DNA of 40,831 bases, from the NCBI GenBank assembly GCA_013151775.1, contig JAADHO010000227.1, forward strand, positions 1 to 40,831, in the 5' to 3' direction. Source of the stretch: Deltaproteobacteria bacterium. Its GTDB lineage: Bacteria; Myxococcota_A; Polyangia; Polyangiales; Houyiibacteriaceae. Positions 27,974 to 36,962 of the stretch are shown in pieces. The notes beneath the pieces are model-generated. The model was not told where the DNA came from. It did not search any database and saw nothing but the letters and a program-made list of their open reading frames with translations. The translations under genes and the position numbers were made by a program. Every line of letters begins with the position of its first letter. Within the stretch, counting starts at the first letter, position 1.

Positions 27974-29212
27974 TCATGGGCCGTTGGTCCGCACGAGCTC
28001 GCCGTGTTCACATTGGTAGCGGTGAAGCGAGACCTCACGACCGATCGGTGTGGCGATCAAGAGCGCCTCCCCCGTCCACAGAGCGCGCGCGCCTCGGGGC
28101 GCCAGGGAATCCGGCAGCAGCGCTTCGAGGTGGGCCACGCTGCCGGCCAGCGGATAGGAGAAGGTGCCGGCCTTCAAGACGGGATGGGCGCCGCTGCAGT
28201 CCACGCTCGGCGTGACCTCTCCGATCCGGTCGAGCGCGCGCCCACCCTCGCGGACCCGCACCAGACGGCGCCCCGAGCCACAGCGCCCCACGGCCACGAC
28301 CGCGTCCGGCACGGCCACCAGGTCCATCAGCTCGCAGCCCGCCAAGATGGGCCCCGCATGCACGGTGTTCAGCGCGGAGTTCAGACCGAGCACCAACGTC
28401 GCCGCGGAGTCCCCCGTCTCGGCCCGAGCGCAGATGCCGTAGTACCAGCGGTCCTGCAGAAAGGCGGCGCCTCCGATCGGGTGGTCACAGGACCGGGGCA
28501 GCGTCCAGCTGGACGAATCCTGCGCCGGCTCGTCGGGGAACAGTCGCTCTCCGTGCACGACGATGCAGAGCTCAGGACTCCCCCCCAAGATCTGCAGCGC
28601 CGCGGACTCCGCGATCTGCGCCAGGGGCTCGCAGCTCCCGTCGCCAGCGCGCCAGTGCACCTCGGCTATCCCAGACTCGGACACGGCGACCGCCACCTGA
28701 CCACGACCTCCGACGGTGCGCAAAGGAGTCAGGCCCAAGGTCGTCGGCGGCCCGAAGGTGCGACCCGTAGCCTCACCGAGCGCAGCGACCACCGAGAAGA
28801 CCCCGTTGTTGCGAGCGACCCAGGCGATGGCGAGGCGACCTCCGCCGGACGCCGCCTCCACCTCCGCGGCGTCCACCGGCACGAAGGGACCGGAGAGCCC
28901 CTCGGGGCGCACGGAGGAGAAGACCTCGGGATCCTGTCCGCGGTGGCTGCCGAACGCGTCCATGGCGGCGAGCCGAACGCCGCCTCCAGCTCTGGAAGGC
29001 GGCGAGTACACCAAGGCCGCGCCGTCGTCCAAGGCCACGAGATCGAAGGCGCTCGAGGTCGCGATGGGACGCGGGGAGAGCAGCTCCGGGCGCACGATGG
29101 GCACCACGGGGGGCAGCACCAGAGGCGGCGGCTCGTCGTCGCACGCGAGGGCCGCACCCGCGCACAGCAGCGAGATGACGAAGAGGCAGCGGAGACGCCC
29201 GAGCTGGAGCAT
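27974..29212 (-). CDS. exported hypothetical protein, putative lipoprotein
   Basis: 412 residues beginning with a signal peptide of about 24 residues that ends in an AALAC sequence, an imperfect lipobox (Ala where Leu/Val/Ile is usual at -3). The rest is a beta-rich domain with repeated patterns such as RLAIAWVARNNGVFSVVAA and VAVAVSESGIAEVHWR, plausibly a propeller-like fold of the kind common in Myxococcota secreted proteins. No catalytic motif seen. A 37-base gap separates it from HMG-CoA lyase. Confidence 0.78.
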   Translation of the reverse strand: MLQLGRLRCLFVISLLCAGAALACDDEPPPLVLPPVVPIVRPELLSPRPIATSSAFDLVALDDGAALVYSPPSRAGGGVRLAAMDAFGSHRGQDPEVFSSVRPEGLSGPFVPVDAAEVEAASGGGRLAIAWVARNNGVFSVVAALGEATGRTFGPPTTLGLTPLRTVGGRGQVAVAVSESGIAEVHWRAGDGSCEPLAQIAESAALQILGGSPELCIVVHGERLFPDEPAQDSSSWTLPRSCDHPIGGAAFLQDRWYYGICARAETGDSAATLVLGLNSALNTVHAGPILAGCELMDLVAVPDAVVAVGRCGSGRRLVRVREGGRALDRIGEVTPSVDCSGAHPVLKAGTFSYPLAGSVAHLEALLPDSLAPRGARALWTGEALLIATPIGREVSLHRYQCEHGELVRTNGP

Positions 29213-29263
29213 GGTCGCATCTTGCCAAAGATGATGCCCGATGGCGATCCGGGCCTGCGCGCC

Positions 29264-29458
29264 TCAGATCAGGTCGAAGTCCTTGCAGAACAGCAGCTGC
29301 GCCTCGGGATCTTCGTAGTAGGCCGTGTGGTGCTTCAGAGTCGGGTAGCCGTGGGCGCAGCCTCGCGCCGGATCGAAGAGCACGCAATCCTCACAGCAGA
29401 AGCGCAGGTTGAAGCGTTCGCGCTGCTCACGGAAGCGAGCGTCCTGTTCGACGATCAC
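29264..29458 (-). CDS. small cysteine-rich protein (64 residues)
   Basis: 64 residues from a GTG 6 bases after the rpiB stop. Cysteines 21, 22, 25, 34 and 58 with nearby histidines (His36, 43, 44) give a pattern FCCEDC...CAHGYPTLKHH...FCKD that looks like a metal site, zinc or iron-sulfur. The family is not one I can name. Its position at the end of the fab-rpiB cluster suggests co-transcription. Coding-like composition and the tidy spacing support it as a real gene. Confidence 0.72.
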   Translation of the reverse strand: MIVEQDARFREQRERFNLRFCCEDCVLFDPARGCAHGYPTLKHHTAYYEDPEAQLLFCKDFDLI

Positions 29459-29464
29459 CTGAAC

Positions 29465-29917
29465 TCAACCCGTGGGCGCCGCGCCGAGCTCGATCTTGCC
29501 CACGCGCCGCGCATGCCGACCGCCCTCGAAGGCCGTGGTGACGAACACGCTCAGGATCTCCTCGGCCAAGCCCGGTCCCACGACCCGCGAGCCCATGCAC
29601 AGGACGTTGGCGTCGTTGTGCATGCGGGTCATGCGCGCGCTGAAGGGCTCGGCGCAGAGGGCGGCGCGGATGCCGGCGTGACGATTCGCGGCCATGCTCA
29701 TGCCGAGGCCCGTGCCACAGACGAGCAGCCCGAGTTCGCTCCTGCCGGAGCCCACCTCGGCGCACACGGCGTGGGCGAAGTCGGGGTAGTCCACCGAGTC
29801 GTGACCCGAGGTCCCGCAGTCGTGAACTTCGAAGCCGCGCTCACGCAGCAGCTGGGCGAGGGCGTCCTTGAGATCGACGCCGGCGTGATCCGCGCCGACG
29901 GCGATGCGTCGACTCAC
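29465..29917 (-). CDS. rpiB: ribose-5-phosphate isomerase B
   Basis: 150 residues, normal length. It interconverts ribose 5-phosphate and ribulose 5-phosphate. Landmarks are AVGADHAG (residues 6-13, Asp10 and His11), and the catalytic Cys67 in LLVCGTGLGMSMAANRHAG. The GTG start at 29917 overlaps the fabF stop (GTGA), so translation is coupled to fabF. The upstream reading through the fabF frame to 30652 is only a shadow. Confidence 0.93.
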   Translation of the reverse strand: MSRRIAVGADHAGVDLKDALAQLLRERGFEVHDCGTSGHDSVDYPDFAHAVCAEVGSGRSELGLLVCGTGLGMSMAANRHAGIRAALCAEPFSARMTRMHNDANVLCMGSRVVGPGLAEEILSVFVTTAFEGGRHARRVGKIELGAAPTG

Positions 29918-31173
29918 GACTCGCGCTCGACGTAGCGCGCGCCCCCGAGGACCAAGGTGGCGTTGGTGCCGCCGAAGCCGAAGGAGTTGGTCATGGCCGC
30001 GTCGAACTTCGCCTTGCGCGCCTCGTGGGGCACCAGGTCGAAGCCCTCCGTCGCCGGATCGGGATGCGTGAGGTTCACCGTCGGTGGCACGACGCCGTCC
30101 CGCAAGGCGAGGGCACAGACCGCCGCCTCGAGTCCGCCCGCGGCGCCCAAGAGATGACCCGTGACGCTCTTGGTGCTCGACACCAAAAGACCGTCGGTGG
30201 CGTAGACGCCGAAGACCTTCCGCATGGCCTCGAGCTCTTGGATGTCGCCCGTGGGCGTGGAGGTGCCGTGGGCGTTCACGTAGCCGATGGCGCTGGGCTC
30301 GAGGCCTGCGTCCAAGAGCGCGCCCTGCATGGCACGCGCGGCGCCCTCGCCTCCCGGAGAGGGCTGCGTCAGATGGTAGGCGTCGGAGGAGGCGCCGTAG
30401 CCCAGCACCTCGGCCAAGATGGGCGCGCCTCGGGCGATGGCGCGCTCGCGCTCCTCGAGGATCAGGATGCCGGCGCCCTCCCCGACCACGAAGCCGTCGC
30501 GACCCACGTCGAAGGGCCGGCTCGCCTCCTCGGGCGCGTCGTTGCGCTTGGACAGGGCGCGCATCTGCGCGAACCCACCGACACCCAAGGGGGTGACGGT
30601 CGCCTCGGCGCCACCCGCGATGGCGGCGTCGATGCCGCCTCGGCGGATCCACTCCGTGGCCTCACCGATGGCGTGGGCGCCCGAGGAGCAGGCGCTCGCG
30701 GTGGCGAAGCTCGGGCCCTTGAAGCCCCAGCGCATGGAGACCTGTCCAGGCGCGAGATTCGAGATCGTCGCGGGGATGAAGTAGGGGCTGATGCGCCGCG
30801 GGCCCTTGTCGAAGAGCCGCTTGGCGGTCTGCTCCAGGTACTCGAGCCCGCAGAAGCCGACGCCGATGAAGGTTCCGACGCGCTCGAGCTCCTCGCCCTC
30901 GGGGGCGAAGTTGGCCGCGGCGATGGCGTCCTCGGTCGCGGCCAAGGCGAAGTGGATGAAGCGCGCACTCTCACGCACGCGCTTCTTCTCCACGTAGCGC
31001 AGGGGATCGAAGCCCGTGCACTCGCCAGCGATCTTCACCGAGAATTCCTCGGTGTCGAAGGCCTCGATCAGGCCCACGCCGCTGCGCCCTGCCTGCACGT
31101 TGGTCCAGGTGGAGGCCGCGTCCAGGCCGCAAGGGCTGACCGCCCCAACGCCCGTGATGACGACTCTACGCAT
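29914..31173 (-). CDS. fabF: beta-ketoacyl-ACP synthase II
   Basis: 419 residues from ATG 31173, which has GGAG seven bases upstream; in-frame ATG and GTG codons lie further up to 31239. It condenses malonyl-ACP with acyl-ACP in fatty-acid elongation. The catalytic triad is Cys162 (ASACSSGAHA), His302 (NAHGTSTPTGD) and His340 (VTGHLLGAAGG). Start MRRVVITGVGAVSPCG is family-typical. 72 bases separate it from acpP. Confidence 0.97.
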   Translation of the reverse strand: MRRVVITGVGAVSPCGLDAASTWTNVQAGRSGVGLIEAFDTEEFSVKIAGECTGFDPLRYVEKKRVRESARFIHFALAATEDAIAAANFAPEGEELERVGTFIGVGFCGLEYLEQTAKRLFDKGPRRISPYFIPATISNLAPGQVSMRWGFKGPSFATASACSSGAHAIGEATEWIRRGGIDAAIAGGAEATVTPLGVGGFAQMRALSKRNDAPEEASRPFDVGRDGFVVGEGAGILILEERERAIARGAPILAEVLGYGASSDAYHLTQPSPGGEGAARAMQGALLDAGLEPSAIGYVNAHGTSTPTGDIQELEAMRKVFGVYATDGLLVSSTKSVTGHLLGAAGGLEAAVCALALRDGVVPPTVNLTHPDPATEGFDLVPHEARKAKFDAAMTNSFGFGGTNATLVLGGARYVERES

Positions 31174-31245
31174 GGCTCGTCTCCGCATGGGCTGATCTCC
31201 GCACGCTCGGCCTGATCGCTCTCGGCCGCTGCTCGCCACTCGGGC

Positions 31246-31482
31246 TCAGCCTGCGGCCTTTTCCGAGATGTAGCTCACGGCGTCCCCGACGGTGCGGATC
31301 TTCTCCGTGTCCTCGTCGGGGATGTCGATGTCGAACTGCTCCTCGAAGGCGAGGACCAGCTCCACGATGGCCAGCGAGTCGGCCCCGAGATCGTCGATGA
31401 ACGACGCCTCCGGCTTGATCGCGTCGCCATCGACGTCGAGCTGTTGCGAAATGATGTCAGCGACCTTGTCCGCAATCTCCAT
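31246..31482 (-). CDS. acpP: acyl carrier protein
   Basis: 78 residues from ATG 31482 with GGAGGA upstream. The phosphopantetheine attachment serine is Ser36 in [11 protein letters not shown], the canonical DSL motif; the protein is acidic as expected. Carries acyl chains in fatty-acid synthesis. Flanked by fabG and fabF as in many bacteria. Confidence 0.97.
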   Translation of the reverse strand: MEIADKVADIISQQLDVDGDAIKPEASFIDDLGADSLAIVELVLAFEEQFDIDIPDEDTEKIRTVGDAVSYISEKAAG

Positions 31483-31531
31483 TGCGTTCCTCCGAGGGCG
31501 ACCTTGTCGCCCGTTGATCCGCACACGCGGC

Positions 31532-32278
31532 TTAGATGTACATGCCGCCGTTTACACGGAGCACTTGACCGGTCACATAACCGGCCTCTGAACTGGCCAA
31601 GTAAAGAACAGCCGAGGCAATTTCATCGGGGCGCCCAACGCGTCCCAAGGGGGTTTGGTCGACGATGGCCTGACGCACCTCTTCGTTTAGAGCGCCAGTC
31701 ATGTCGGTCTCGATATAACCTGGTGCGACAGCGTTCACCGTCACGCCGCGGGACGCATACTCGCGCGCCAAGGTCTTGGTCAACCCGATCAACGCCGCCT
31801 TGGACGCGGAGTACACGGCTTGACCTGGGTTGCCCGTCTCGCCCACCACGCTCGAGATGTGGATGATGCGCCCCCAGCGCTTGCGCATCATGGGGCGAAT
31901 GGCGGCTTTGGCGCACCAGATGGCGCCCTCCACGTTGGTGGCGAAGGTGCGAGAGACCTCCTCGGGCTTGACCCGCAGCAGCAGCTGATCAATGGAGATG
32001 CCGGCGTTGCTGACGAGAATGTCGAGGCGGCCGTGCTGCTTGACGATCGCGGAGACGGCGTCCGCGACCTGATCCATCACCGCGACGTCGAAGCCCATGG
32101 CCTGCGCGTGACCACCGGCGGCCTCGATGGCGGCCACGGTCTCGGCAGCGGCGGCCTCACCCGAGCGATAGTTCACCACGACGAACGCCCCCGCCCCGGC
32201 GAGCGCCTCGGCGCACGCGCGGCCGATGCCACGGGATCCCCCGGTGACGAGAGCGACTCTGTCGTTCAGTTCAAACAC
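31532..32278 (-). CDS. fabG: 3-oxoacyl-ACP reductase
   Basis: 248 residues from a GTG start, the family length. An SDR enzyme that reduces 3-oxoacyl-ACP with NADPH. The Rossmann motif GGSRGIG is at 13-19, NAG at 91-93, and the catalytic Ser143, Tyr156 and Lys160 (YSASK). C-terminal [14 protein letters not shown] is typical. Gap to rpmF is 26 bases and to acpP 49 bases. Confidence 0.96.
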   Translation of the reverse strand: MFELNDRVALVTGGSRGIGRACAEALAGAGAFVVVNYRSGEAAAAETVAAIEAAGGHAQAMGFDVAVMDQVADAVSAIVKQHGRLDILVSNAGISIDQLLLRVKPEEVSRTFATNVEGAIWCAKAAIRPMMRKRWGRIIHISSVVGETGNPGQAVYSASKAALIGLTKTLAREYASRGVTVNAVAPGYIETDMTGALNEEVRQAIVDQTPLGRVGRPDEIASAVLYLASSEAGYVTGQVLRVNGGMYI

Positions 32279-32304
32279 GATGGATCAGAGCGAGCGCGCG
32301 GCGT

Positions 32305-32499
32305 TCAAGCCAGCGCTTCGTCCGTGCCTTCGATGATCTTGCGGCCCTTGTAGTGACCACAGCTCGGGCACACGCGGTGCGGGACCATCACGTCGCCACA
32401 GGTGGGACACGGCACGAGGTTCGGAGCCTCCACCTTGTCATGATGAGCGCGACGCTGATCACGTCGGGCGCGGGTCTTGCGACGCTTCGGGACAGCCAT
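32305..32499 (-). CDS. rpmF: 50S ribosomal protein L32
   Basis: 64 residues. MAVPKRRKTRARRDQRR is the family start, followed by a zinc-binding Cys4 site (CPTC at 31-34 and CPSC at 44-47). It follows the yceD gene by 2 bases, the usual arrangement. Confidence 0.97.
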   Translation of the reverse strand: MAVPKRRKTRARRDQRRAHHDKVEAPNLVPCPTCGDVMVPHRVCPSCGHYKGRKIIEGTDEALA

Positions 32500-32501
32500 G
32501 C

Positions 32502-33098
32502 CTATTCCTTACCTTCAGCCAGCTTCTGCTGGATATTCATTAGAGGAGAGAGACGGGGATCGACCTCCTGGCCGGATCCGTCGGGATGGAGGAGCTGCGG
32601 CCCACGTACGTGCTCGGGCACCTCGATGCCGGGACAGTCGGGACGGCACAGGGGCTTCATGGGACACTCGAGCAGGAGCTGCTCGCGCACGCTCGAATCG
32701 AAGACGAGCTTGTCTCCCTCGAGGGCTTCGCGCAACGCAGAGTCGGGCCCGACTTCGTCATCGGCGAGCTCCTCGGGGATGGGCTCCCGCGTGAGCAGCG
32801 TGCGGCCGCGGACGTCCACGTCGAGGAGGGCGTCCTCGAGGCAGCGCGCGCACTCGGCGAGCACGGTCGCGCGCACCCGGGTCTCGGCATATACGTCATC
32901 GTCCACGCGCGACAGGCGCACGTCGAAGACGCCATCCGGCGTGTCCGCTCCGGGCGCCGACAGCTCGCTCCCCGCGAGCACGCCCTCGAGCCACGCGCGG
33001 CGGATCGGGAAGGACCAATCTTTCGGCGCGGCCTCGACGTCGTCGAGCTCGATGCTGAATTCGTGGGCATGCGCGGAGAGAGTGGAGTCGGAGGACAT
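32502..33098 (-). CDS. yceD: YceD/DUF177 family protein
   Basis: About 198 residues from ATG 33098; a GTG at 33125 would add 9 residues, and neither has a good ribosome binding site. The domain starts EFSIELDDVEAAPKDWSFPI, includes the paired cysteines of the family (AECARCLE and ECPMKPLCRPDCPG), and ends IQQKLAEGKE. In many bacteria yceD lies directly upstream of rpmF, as here, and it has been linked to 23S rRNA processing or accumulation. The rest of the family assignment is by motif and context. Confidence 0.9.
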   Translation of the reverse strand: MSSDSTLSAHAHEFSIELDDVEAAPKDWSFPIRRAWLEGVLAGSELSAPGADTPDGVFDVRLSRVDDDVYAETRVRATVLAECARCLEDALLDVDVRGRTLLTREPIPEELADDEVGPDSALREALEGDKLVFDSSVREQLLLECPMKPLCRPDCPGIEVPEHVRGPQLLHPDGSGQEVDPRLSPLMNIQQKLAEGKE

Positions 33099-33227
33099 GG
33101 AGGAGAGAGTGGAGTGCAAATTCACGGCTCAGGCCGCGGGACGGGCAACCATAGCCGGGGCCGCCCCTCTGTCAAGGCGGGTCCCGACGCCAGGCTGATC
33201 CCGAGCAGGACTTGCGCCGACAGACCG

Positions 33228-33773
33228 CTACCTGCCTGGTAGACAGGTCCCTTCGCGCTCTCCACAGCCCAGGCAACAGCTACCGGAGCAGCAGTCCGAG
33301 GCGTCGTCGCAGTAGCTCCCGAGGTCGGCGTCGGCCAGACAGGCGGACTGGCACTCGGCCCGGCTGAAGCTTCCGTCCGCACCCACGCGGCCGTAGCAGT
33401 ACCCGCTGGCGCACTGCGCGTTGTCGCCGCACGGCTCCCCATCGGCCATGGCGGAGGGCGGGAAGCTGCAGGCGAAGGTGTTGTCGTAGGCGCGGATCTG
33501 ACCGCCCGCGCACTCGAAGCCCGACTCACCGCAGAGCCCTCCATAGCCGTCGCTGTAGAGCGTGGGACAGCGCCCGGTGAAGTCGCAGGCGCTGCCGCGC
33601 GCGATGTGGTCTTCATAGGAGCTGGCGCCACCGTCACTCGGCGTCTGCGCCTGGGCGCAGTCGTGAAGCGGCTCCTCTGGTGCGGGGATGTCGGTGTGGG
33701 ACGACACGCAGGCGAGCAGACCGACCACAGGCAGCAGCAGGGGGAGGCGAGACGTGAAGCGCGAGGAGTTCAT
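33228..33773 (-). CDS. cysteine-rich lipoprotein
   Basis: 181 residues from ATG 33773. Signal peptide with lipobox LLAC (Cys22). The mature part has about 20 cysteines in tight patterns (CGDNAQCASGYC, CDDASDCCSGSCCLGCGEREGTC) that resemble small disulfide-rich or EGF/Dickkopf-like modules common in Myxococcota. Outside, in the periplasm or on the outer membrane, is expected; function unknown. It is divergent from the molybdoenzyme gene. Confidence 0.85.
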   Translation of the reverse strand: MNSSRFTSRLPLLLPVVGLLACVSSHTDIPAPEEPLHDCAQAQTPSDGGASSYEDHIARGSACDFTGRCPTLYSDGYGGLCGESGFECAGGQIRAYDNTFACSFPPSAMADGEPCGDNAQCASGYCYGRVGADGSFSRAECQSACLADADLGSYCDDASDCCSGSCCLGCGEREGTCLPGR

Positions 33774-33774
33774 G

Positions 33775-33829
33775 GACACGGGAATTAGCAAACACCGCGC
33801 CAGCATGAACGTATGCTTTTGCCCGTGTC
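33775..33829. promoter_or_regulatory. nested inverted repeats in the divergent region
   Basis: GACACGGG (33775-33782) is the reverse complement of CCCGTGTC (33822-33829), and inside the loop AGCAT (33802-33806) pairs with ATGCT (33813-33817). The pair sits immediately upstream of the lipoprotein start. It may form a 5' leader structure or an operator; no known binding site is recognised. Confidence 0.3.
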
Positions 33830-33948
33830 TTCAGGCTGCGTGCGGCACACACTGACACACGCCGCGGCTTCGACAGGGCGAGCGGAACCAAGCGCCCCGG
33901 ATCGGGTCCACCCGAGCGCCACCCGGGAGTCTCGGCTAGCCTCTCGCC

Positions 33949-36120
33949 ATGAGCCGCACCACCACGCCAGCGACGCGCGTCCACTTTCGTACCTGCACGA
34001 TCTGCGAGGCCATGTGCGGGCTGCGCCTCGAGCTGCAAGGTGACGAGGTGGTCGACCTGCGCGGCGACGCGCGCGATCCAGGCAGTCGAGGCCACGTCTG
34101 CCCCAAGGCCTGGGCGCTGGTCGATCTGGAGCGGGATCCAGATCGCCTGCGGCGACCGCTGCGACGCGTGGGACGCGACTTCGAGGAGATCTCCTGGGAC
34201 GAGGCCCTCGACGAGGCGGCCGATCGTCTGCACGCGCTGGGCCGCGCGCACGGCCCCGACTGCCGCGCCGTGTACCTGGGCAACCCCACCATCCACAACC
34301 TCGGCGCCATGGCCTTCGCGCCCGCCTTCCTGCGCGCGCTGGGCACGAGGAATCGCTTCAGCGCGACCTCGGTCGACCAGCTGCCCCATATGCTGGTGGC
34401 CTACCTGATGTGGGGTCATCAGCTGCTGCTGCCCGTGCCGGACATCGATCGCACGCAGTTCTTGGTGCTGCTGGGCAGCAACCCCGCCGTCTCCGCCGGC
34501 AGCCTGATGGGAGCGCCGGGCTTCAATAAGCGCATGCGTAAGCTGCGTGAGCGAGGTGGACGGCTGTGGGTCTTCGATCCGCGCCGCAGCGAGACGGCCG
34601 CGCTGGCGGACGCGCATCATTTCGTACGCCCGGGGAGCGACGCCTGGCTGCTGCTGAGCGTGCTGCGCAGGCTGATCGCGCGCGGCGCTCGACCACCGGA
34701 GATGGGCCTCCCGATCGACGGACTCGCCAGCCTGCGGGCCGCCCTCGACGCCTTCCCCGACTTCGACCTGGAGCGACTCACGGGCGTCAGCTCGAGCACG
34801 GCATGCGAGGTCGCCGATGCGCTCTTGGACACGCCGAGGGCGGCGCTCTACGGGCGCATGGGCCTCTCCACCCAACCCTTTGGCGCCCTGTGTCAGTGGC
34901 TCGTCAGCCTGATCAACCTGTTCGCGGGCCAGCTCGATCGCGTGGGCGGCCTGCTCTTCAGCGCGCCCGCGGTCGAGACGCGCAACGCTCCCAAGGGCAT
35001 GGGCGTGGGACGTGGCAGCTTCGGTCGCTACAAGAGCCGCGTGCGCGCTCTGCCCGAGTTCGGCGGCGAGCTGCCCGTGGCCTGTCTGGCTGAGGAGATC
35101 CTCGAGCCCGGCGACGGAAGGATTCGCGCCCTCGTCACCTTCGCCGGCAACCCCGTGCTCTCCACGCCCAACGGACGAAAGCTCGACCGCGCCCTGAGCG
35201 GCCTCGACTTCATGCTCTCGGTGGACCCCTACCTGAACGAGACCTCGCGCCACGCCCACCTGATCCTGCCTCCCGTGGGGCCGCTCTCGCGCGGACACTA
35301 CGACCTCGCGCTGCAACTGCTCGCCACCCGCGACACGGCCAAGTACTCGCCGCCCTGCTTCGAGAAGGATTCGGGCGAGCGCCACGATTGGCAGATCCTC
35401 AGCGGCCTCACACGCAGGCTGCTGCGGCTCTCGAGCGCTCCGGCCTCGGCTCGGCTCACGGCCGGCGTGCTCGAGAAGCTCGGCCCCGAGGGCATCCTGG
35501 ATCTGGGCCTCAGGTTCGGACCACGACGCGGGCTGAGCTTGGCGAAGCTGAAGGCGAGCCCTCATGGCGTGGACCTCGGACCGAGACGCGCCCGCACATT
35601 GGCCGAGCGCGCACCGAAGGGCACCCGCATTCAGCTGGCGCCCGAGGCGCTGGTCGCGGATCTCGGCAGACTGGTCGCGGCCCAGGGGCAGACGAGCGCC
35701 GACGAGGAGCTGGCGCTGATCGGCCGGCGGCAGCTGCGCAGCAACAACTCGTGGCTTCACAACTGCGAACGCCTGATGCGCGGCCGAGACCGCTGCACCG
35801 CCCGCCTGCACCCCGAGGACGCCGCGCGGCTGGGGCTCGAGGCTGGCGTGCTCGCCGAGCTGCGGACGGACGCGGGATCGGTGGTGGTGCCCGTCGAGCT
35901 GAGCGACGAGATGATGCCCGGCGTCGTCAGCCTGCCCCACGGCTTCGGGCACGACCGTGAGGGCACACGCCTGCGGGTCGCGAGCGCCAAGCCCGGAGTG
36001 AGCCTGAACGACCTCAGCTCGGAGCTGCGCCTCGACCAGGCCTCGGGCACCGCCGCCTTCAGTGGCCAACCCGTGCGCGTGCGCGCTGCGGCCACCCCGA
36101 ACTCCGCAGGAAAAGCTTGA
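33949..36120 (+). CDS. molybdopterin-dependent oxidoreductase (DMSO reductase superfamily)
   Basis: 723 residues with no twin-arginine signal, so cytoplasmic. The N-terminal [4Fe-4S] site is CX2CX3C-X27-C (Cys16, 19, 23, 51). The pterin-binding region follows (GSNPAVSAGSLM, FDPRRSETAALA) and a C-terminal beta-barrel domain (ARLGLEAGVLAELRTDAGSV). In the region where the Mo ligand normally sits, the sequence is FSATSVDQLPH with no Cys, Ser being a possible candidate. Substrate cannot be assigned; close relatives are usually annotated only as molybdopterin oxidoreductases. No dedicated electron-transfer subunit is adjacent. Confidence 0.92.
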   Translation: MSRTTTPATRVHFRTCTICEAMCGLRLELQGDEVVDLRGDARDPGSRGHVCPKAWALVDLERDPDRLRRPLRRVGRDFEEISWDEALDEAADRLHALGRAHGPDCRAVYLGNPTIHNLGAMAFAPAFLRALGTRNRFSATSVDQLPHMLVAYLMWGHQLLLPVPDIDRTQFLVLLGSNPAVSAGSLMGAPGFNKRMRKLRERGGRLWVFDPRRSETAALADAHHFVRPGSDAWLLLSVLRRLIARGARPPEMGLPIDGLASLRAALDAFPDFDLERLTGVSSSTACEVADALLDTPRAALYGRMGLSTQPFGALCQWLVSLINLFAGQLDRVGGLLFSAPAVETRNAPKGMGVGRGSFGRYKSRVRALPEFGGELPVACLAEEILEPGDGRIRALVTFAGNPVLSTPNGRKLDRALSGLDFMLSVDPYLNETSRHAHLILPPVGPLSRGHYDLALQLLATRDTAKYSPPCFEKDSGERHDWQILSGLTRRLLRLSSAPASARLTAGVLEKLGPEGILDLGLRFGPRRGLSLAKLKASPHGVDLGPRRARTLAERAPKGTRIQLAPEALVADLGRLVAAQGQTSADEELALIGRRQLRSNNSWLHNCERLMRGRDRCTARLHPEDAARLGLEAGVLAELRTDAGSVVVPVELSDEMMPGVVSLPHGFGHDREGTRLRVASAKPGVSLNDLSSELRLDQASGTAAFSGQPVRVRAAATPNSAGKA

Positions 36121-36188
36121 CGGGCGCCTAGCTCACGTCCACGACGAGCGTTCTCCAAGCGATCACCTCGTCCGCGACGGGAGGGCAC

Positions 36189-36905
36189 ATGTCGAGTTCA
36201 CTTCAGCTAGTCCTCACCTACATCTCGTTTCCCGTGGTCGCGACGATCCTCGGCGGCATCGTGGCGGCGATCCGGCCTCCTGGGCCGCAGCTGAAGAGCG
36301 CGATCCAGCACTTCGCGGCGGGCGTGGTGTTCGCGGCGGTCGCCACCGAGCTGCTGCCCCGCATCCGCACCGAGCACAACACCCTGGCCGTCGTCATCGG
36401 CTTCGGCCTGGGCGTCGCCTTGATGCTGGGCGTGAAGTGGCTGCTGCAGCGCTTCGTCCCCGGAGCCGAGGAGCCGGACGCTCCGCCCACCGGCATGATC
36501 ATCACGGTGGGCATCGACATGCTGATCGACGGCGTCTTGATCGGCATCGGCTTCACGGCGGACGCGGAGGTCGGCGTGTTGCTCACGCTGGCGCTCACCC
36601 TGGAGCTGCTCTTCCTCGGGCTCTCCGTCTCGGCCGCCCTGCATCAGGCGGGGAAGAGCCGCGCACGCAGCATCGCGACCACCGCGGGCCTCGCGAGCCT
36701 GGTGCTGATCGGCGCGGTCGTCGGAACCTCGGCGCTGGCCGGTTTGAGCGGTGCGGCCCTGGTCGGCATGCTGGCCTTCGGGGTAGCAGCGCTCCTGTAT
36801 CTCGTCACCGAGGAGCTGCTGGTCGAGGCGCATGAGGAGCCCGAGACCTTGCTGTCGACGGCGATGTTCTTCGTCGGTTTCCTGGTCCTGCTCGTGCTCG
36901 CCTGA
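36189..36905 (+). CDS. ZIP-family divalent metal transporter-like membrane protein
   Basis: 238 residues from ATG 36189, with GGGAGGG upstream. About seven to eight helices are visible. Family landmarks are HFAAGVVFAAVATELLP (residues about 41-57) and GIDMLIDGVLIGIGF (about 108-122), which would carry metal-binding histidines or acidic residues in ZIP transporters; here the second helix has Asp, Asp rather than a histidine-rich loop. The C-terminal helix is typical. It may import zinc or another divalent metal. 68 bases from the molybdoenzyme gene. Confidence 0.82.
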   Translation: MSSSLQLVLTYISFPVVATILGGIVAAIRPPGPQLKSAIQHFAAGVVFAAVATELLPRIRTEHNTLAVVIGFGLGVALMLGVKWLLQRFVPGAEEPDAPPTGMIITVGIDMLIDGVLIGIGFTADAEVGVLLTLALTLELLFLGLSVSAALHQAGKSRARSIATTAGLASLVLIGAVVGTSALAGLSGAALVGMLAFGVAALLYLVTEELLVEAHEEPETLLSTAMFFVGFLVLLVLA

Positions 36906-36962
36906 CGGCCGCGGGCTGACGTCCGAGCTTGCCCCGAGGCGCCTTCGGGTGCATGGCAGGGC

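Noticed and set aside
33634..36069. Minus-strand frame of 811 residues opposite the molybdoenzyme gene
   Set aside because: High GC leaves antisense frames open. It has shadow composition and no motif, while the plus strand encodes a complete enzyme.
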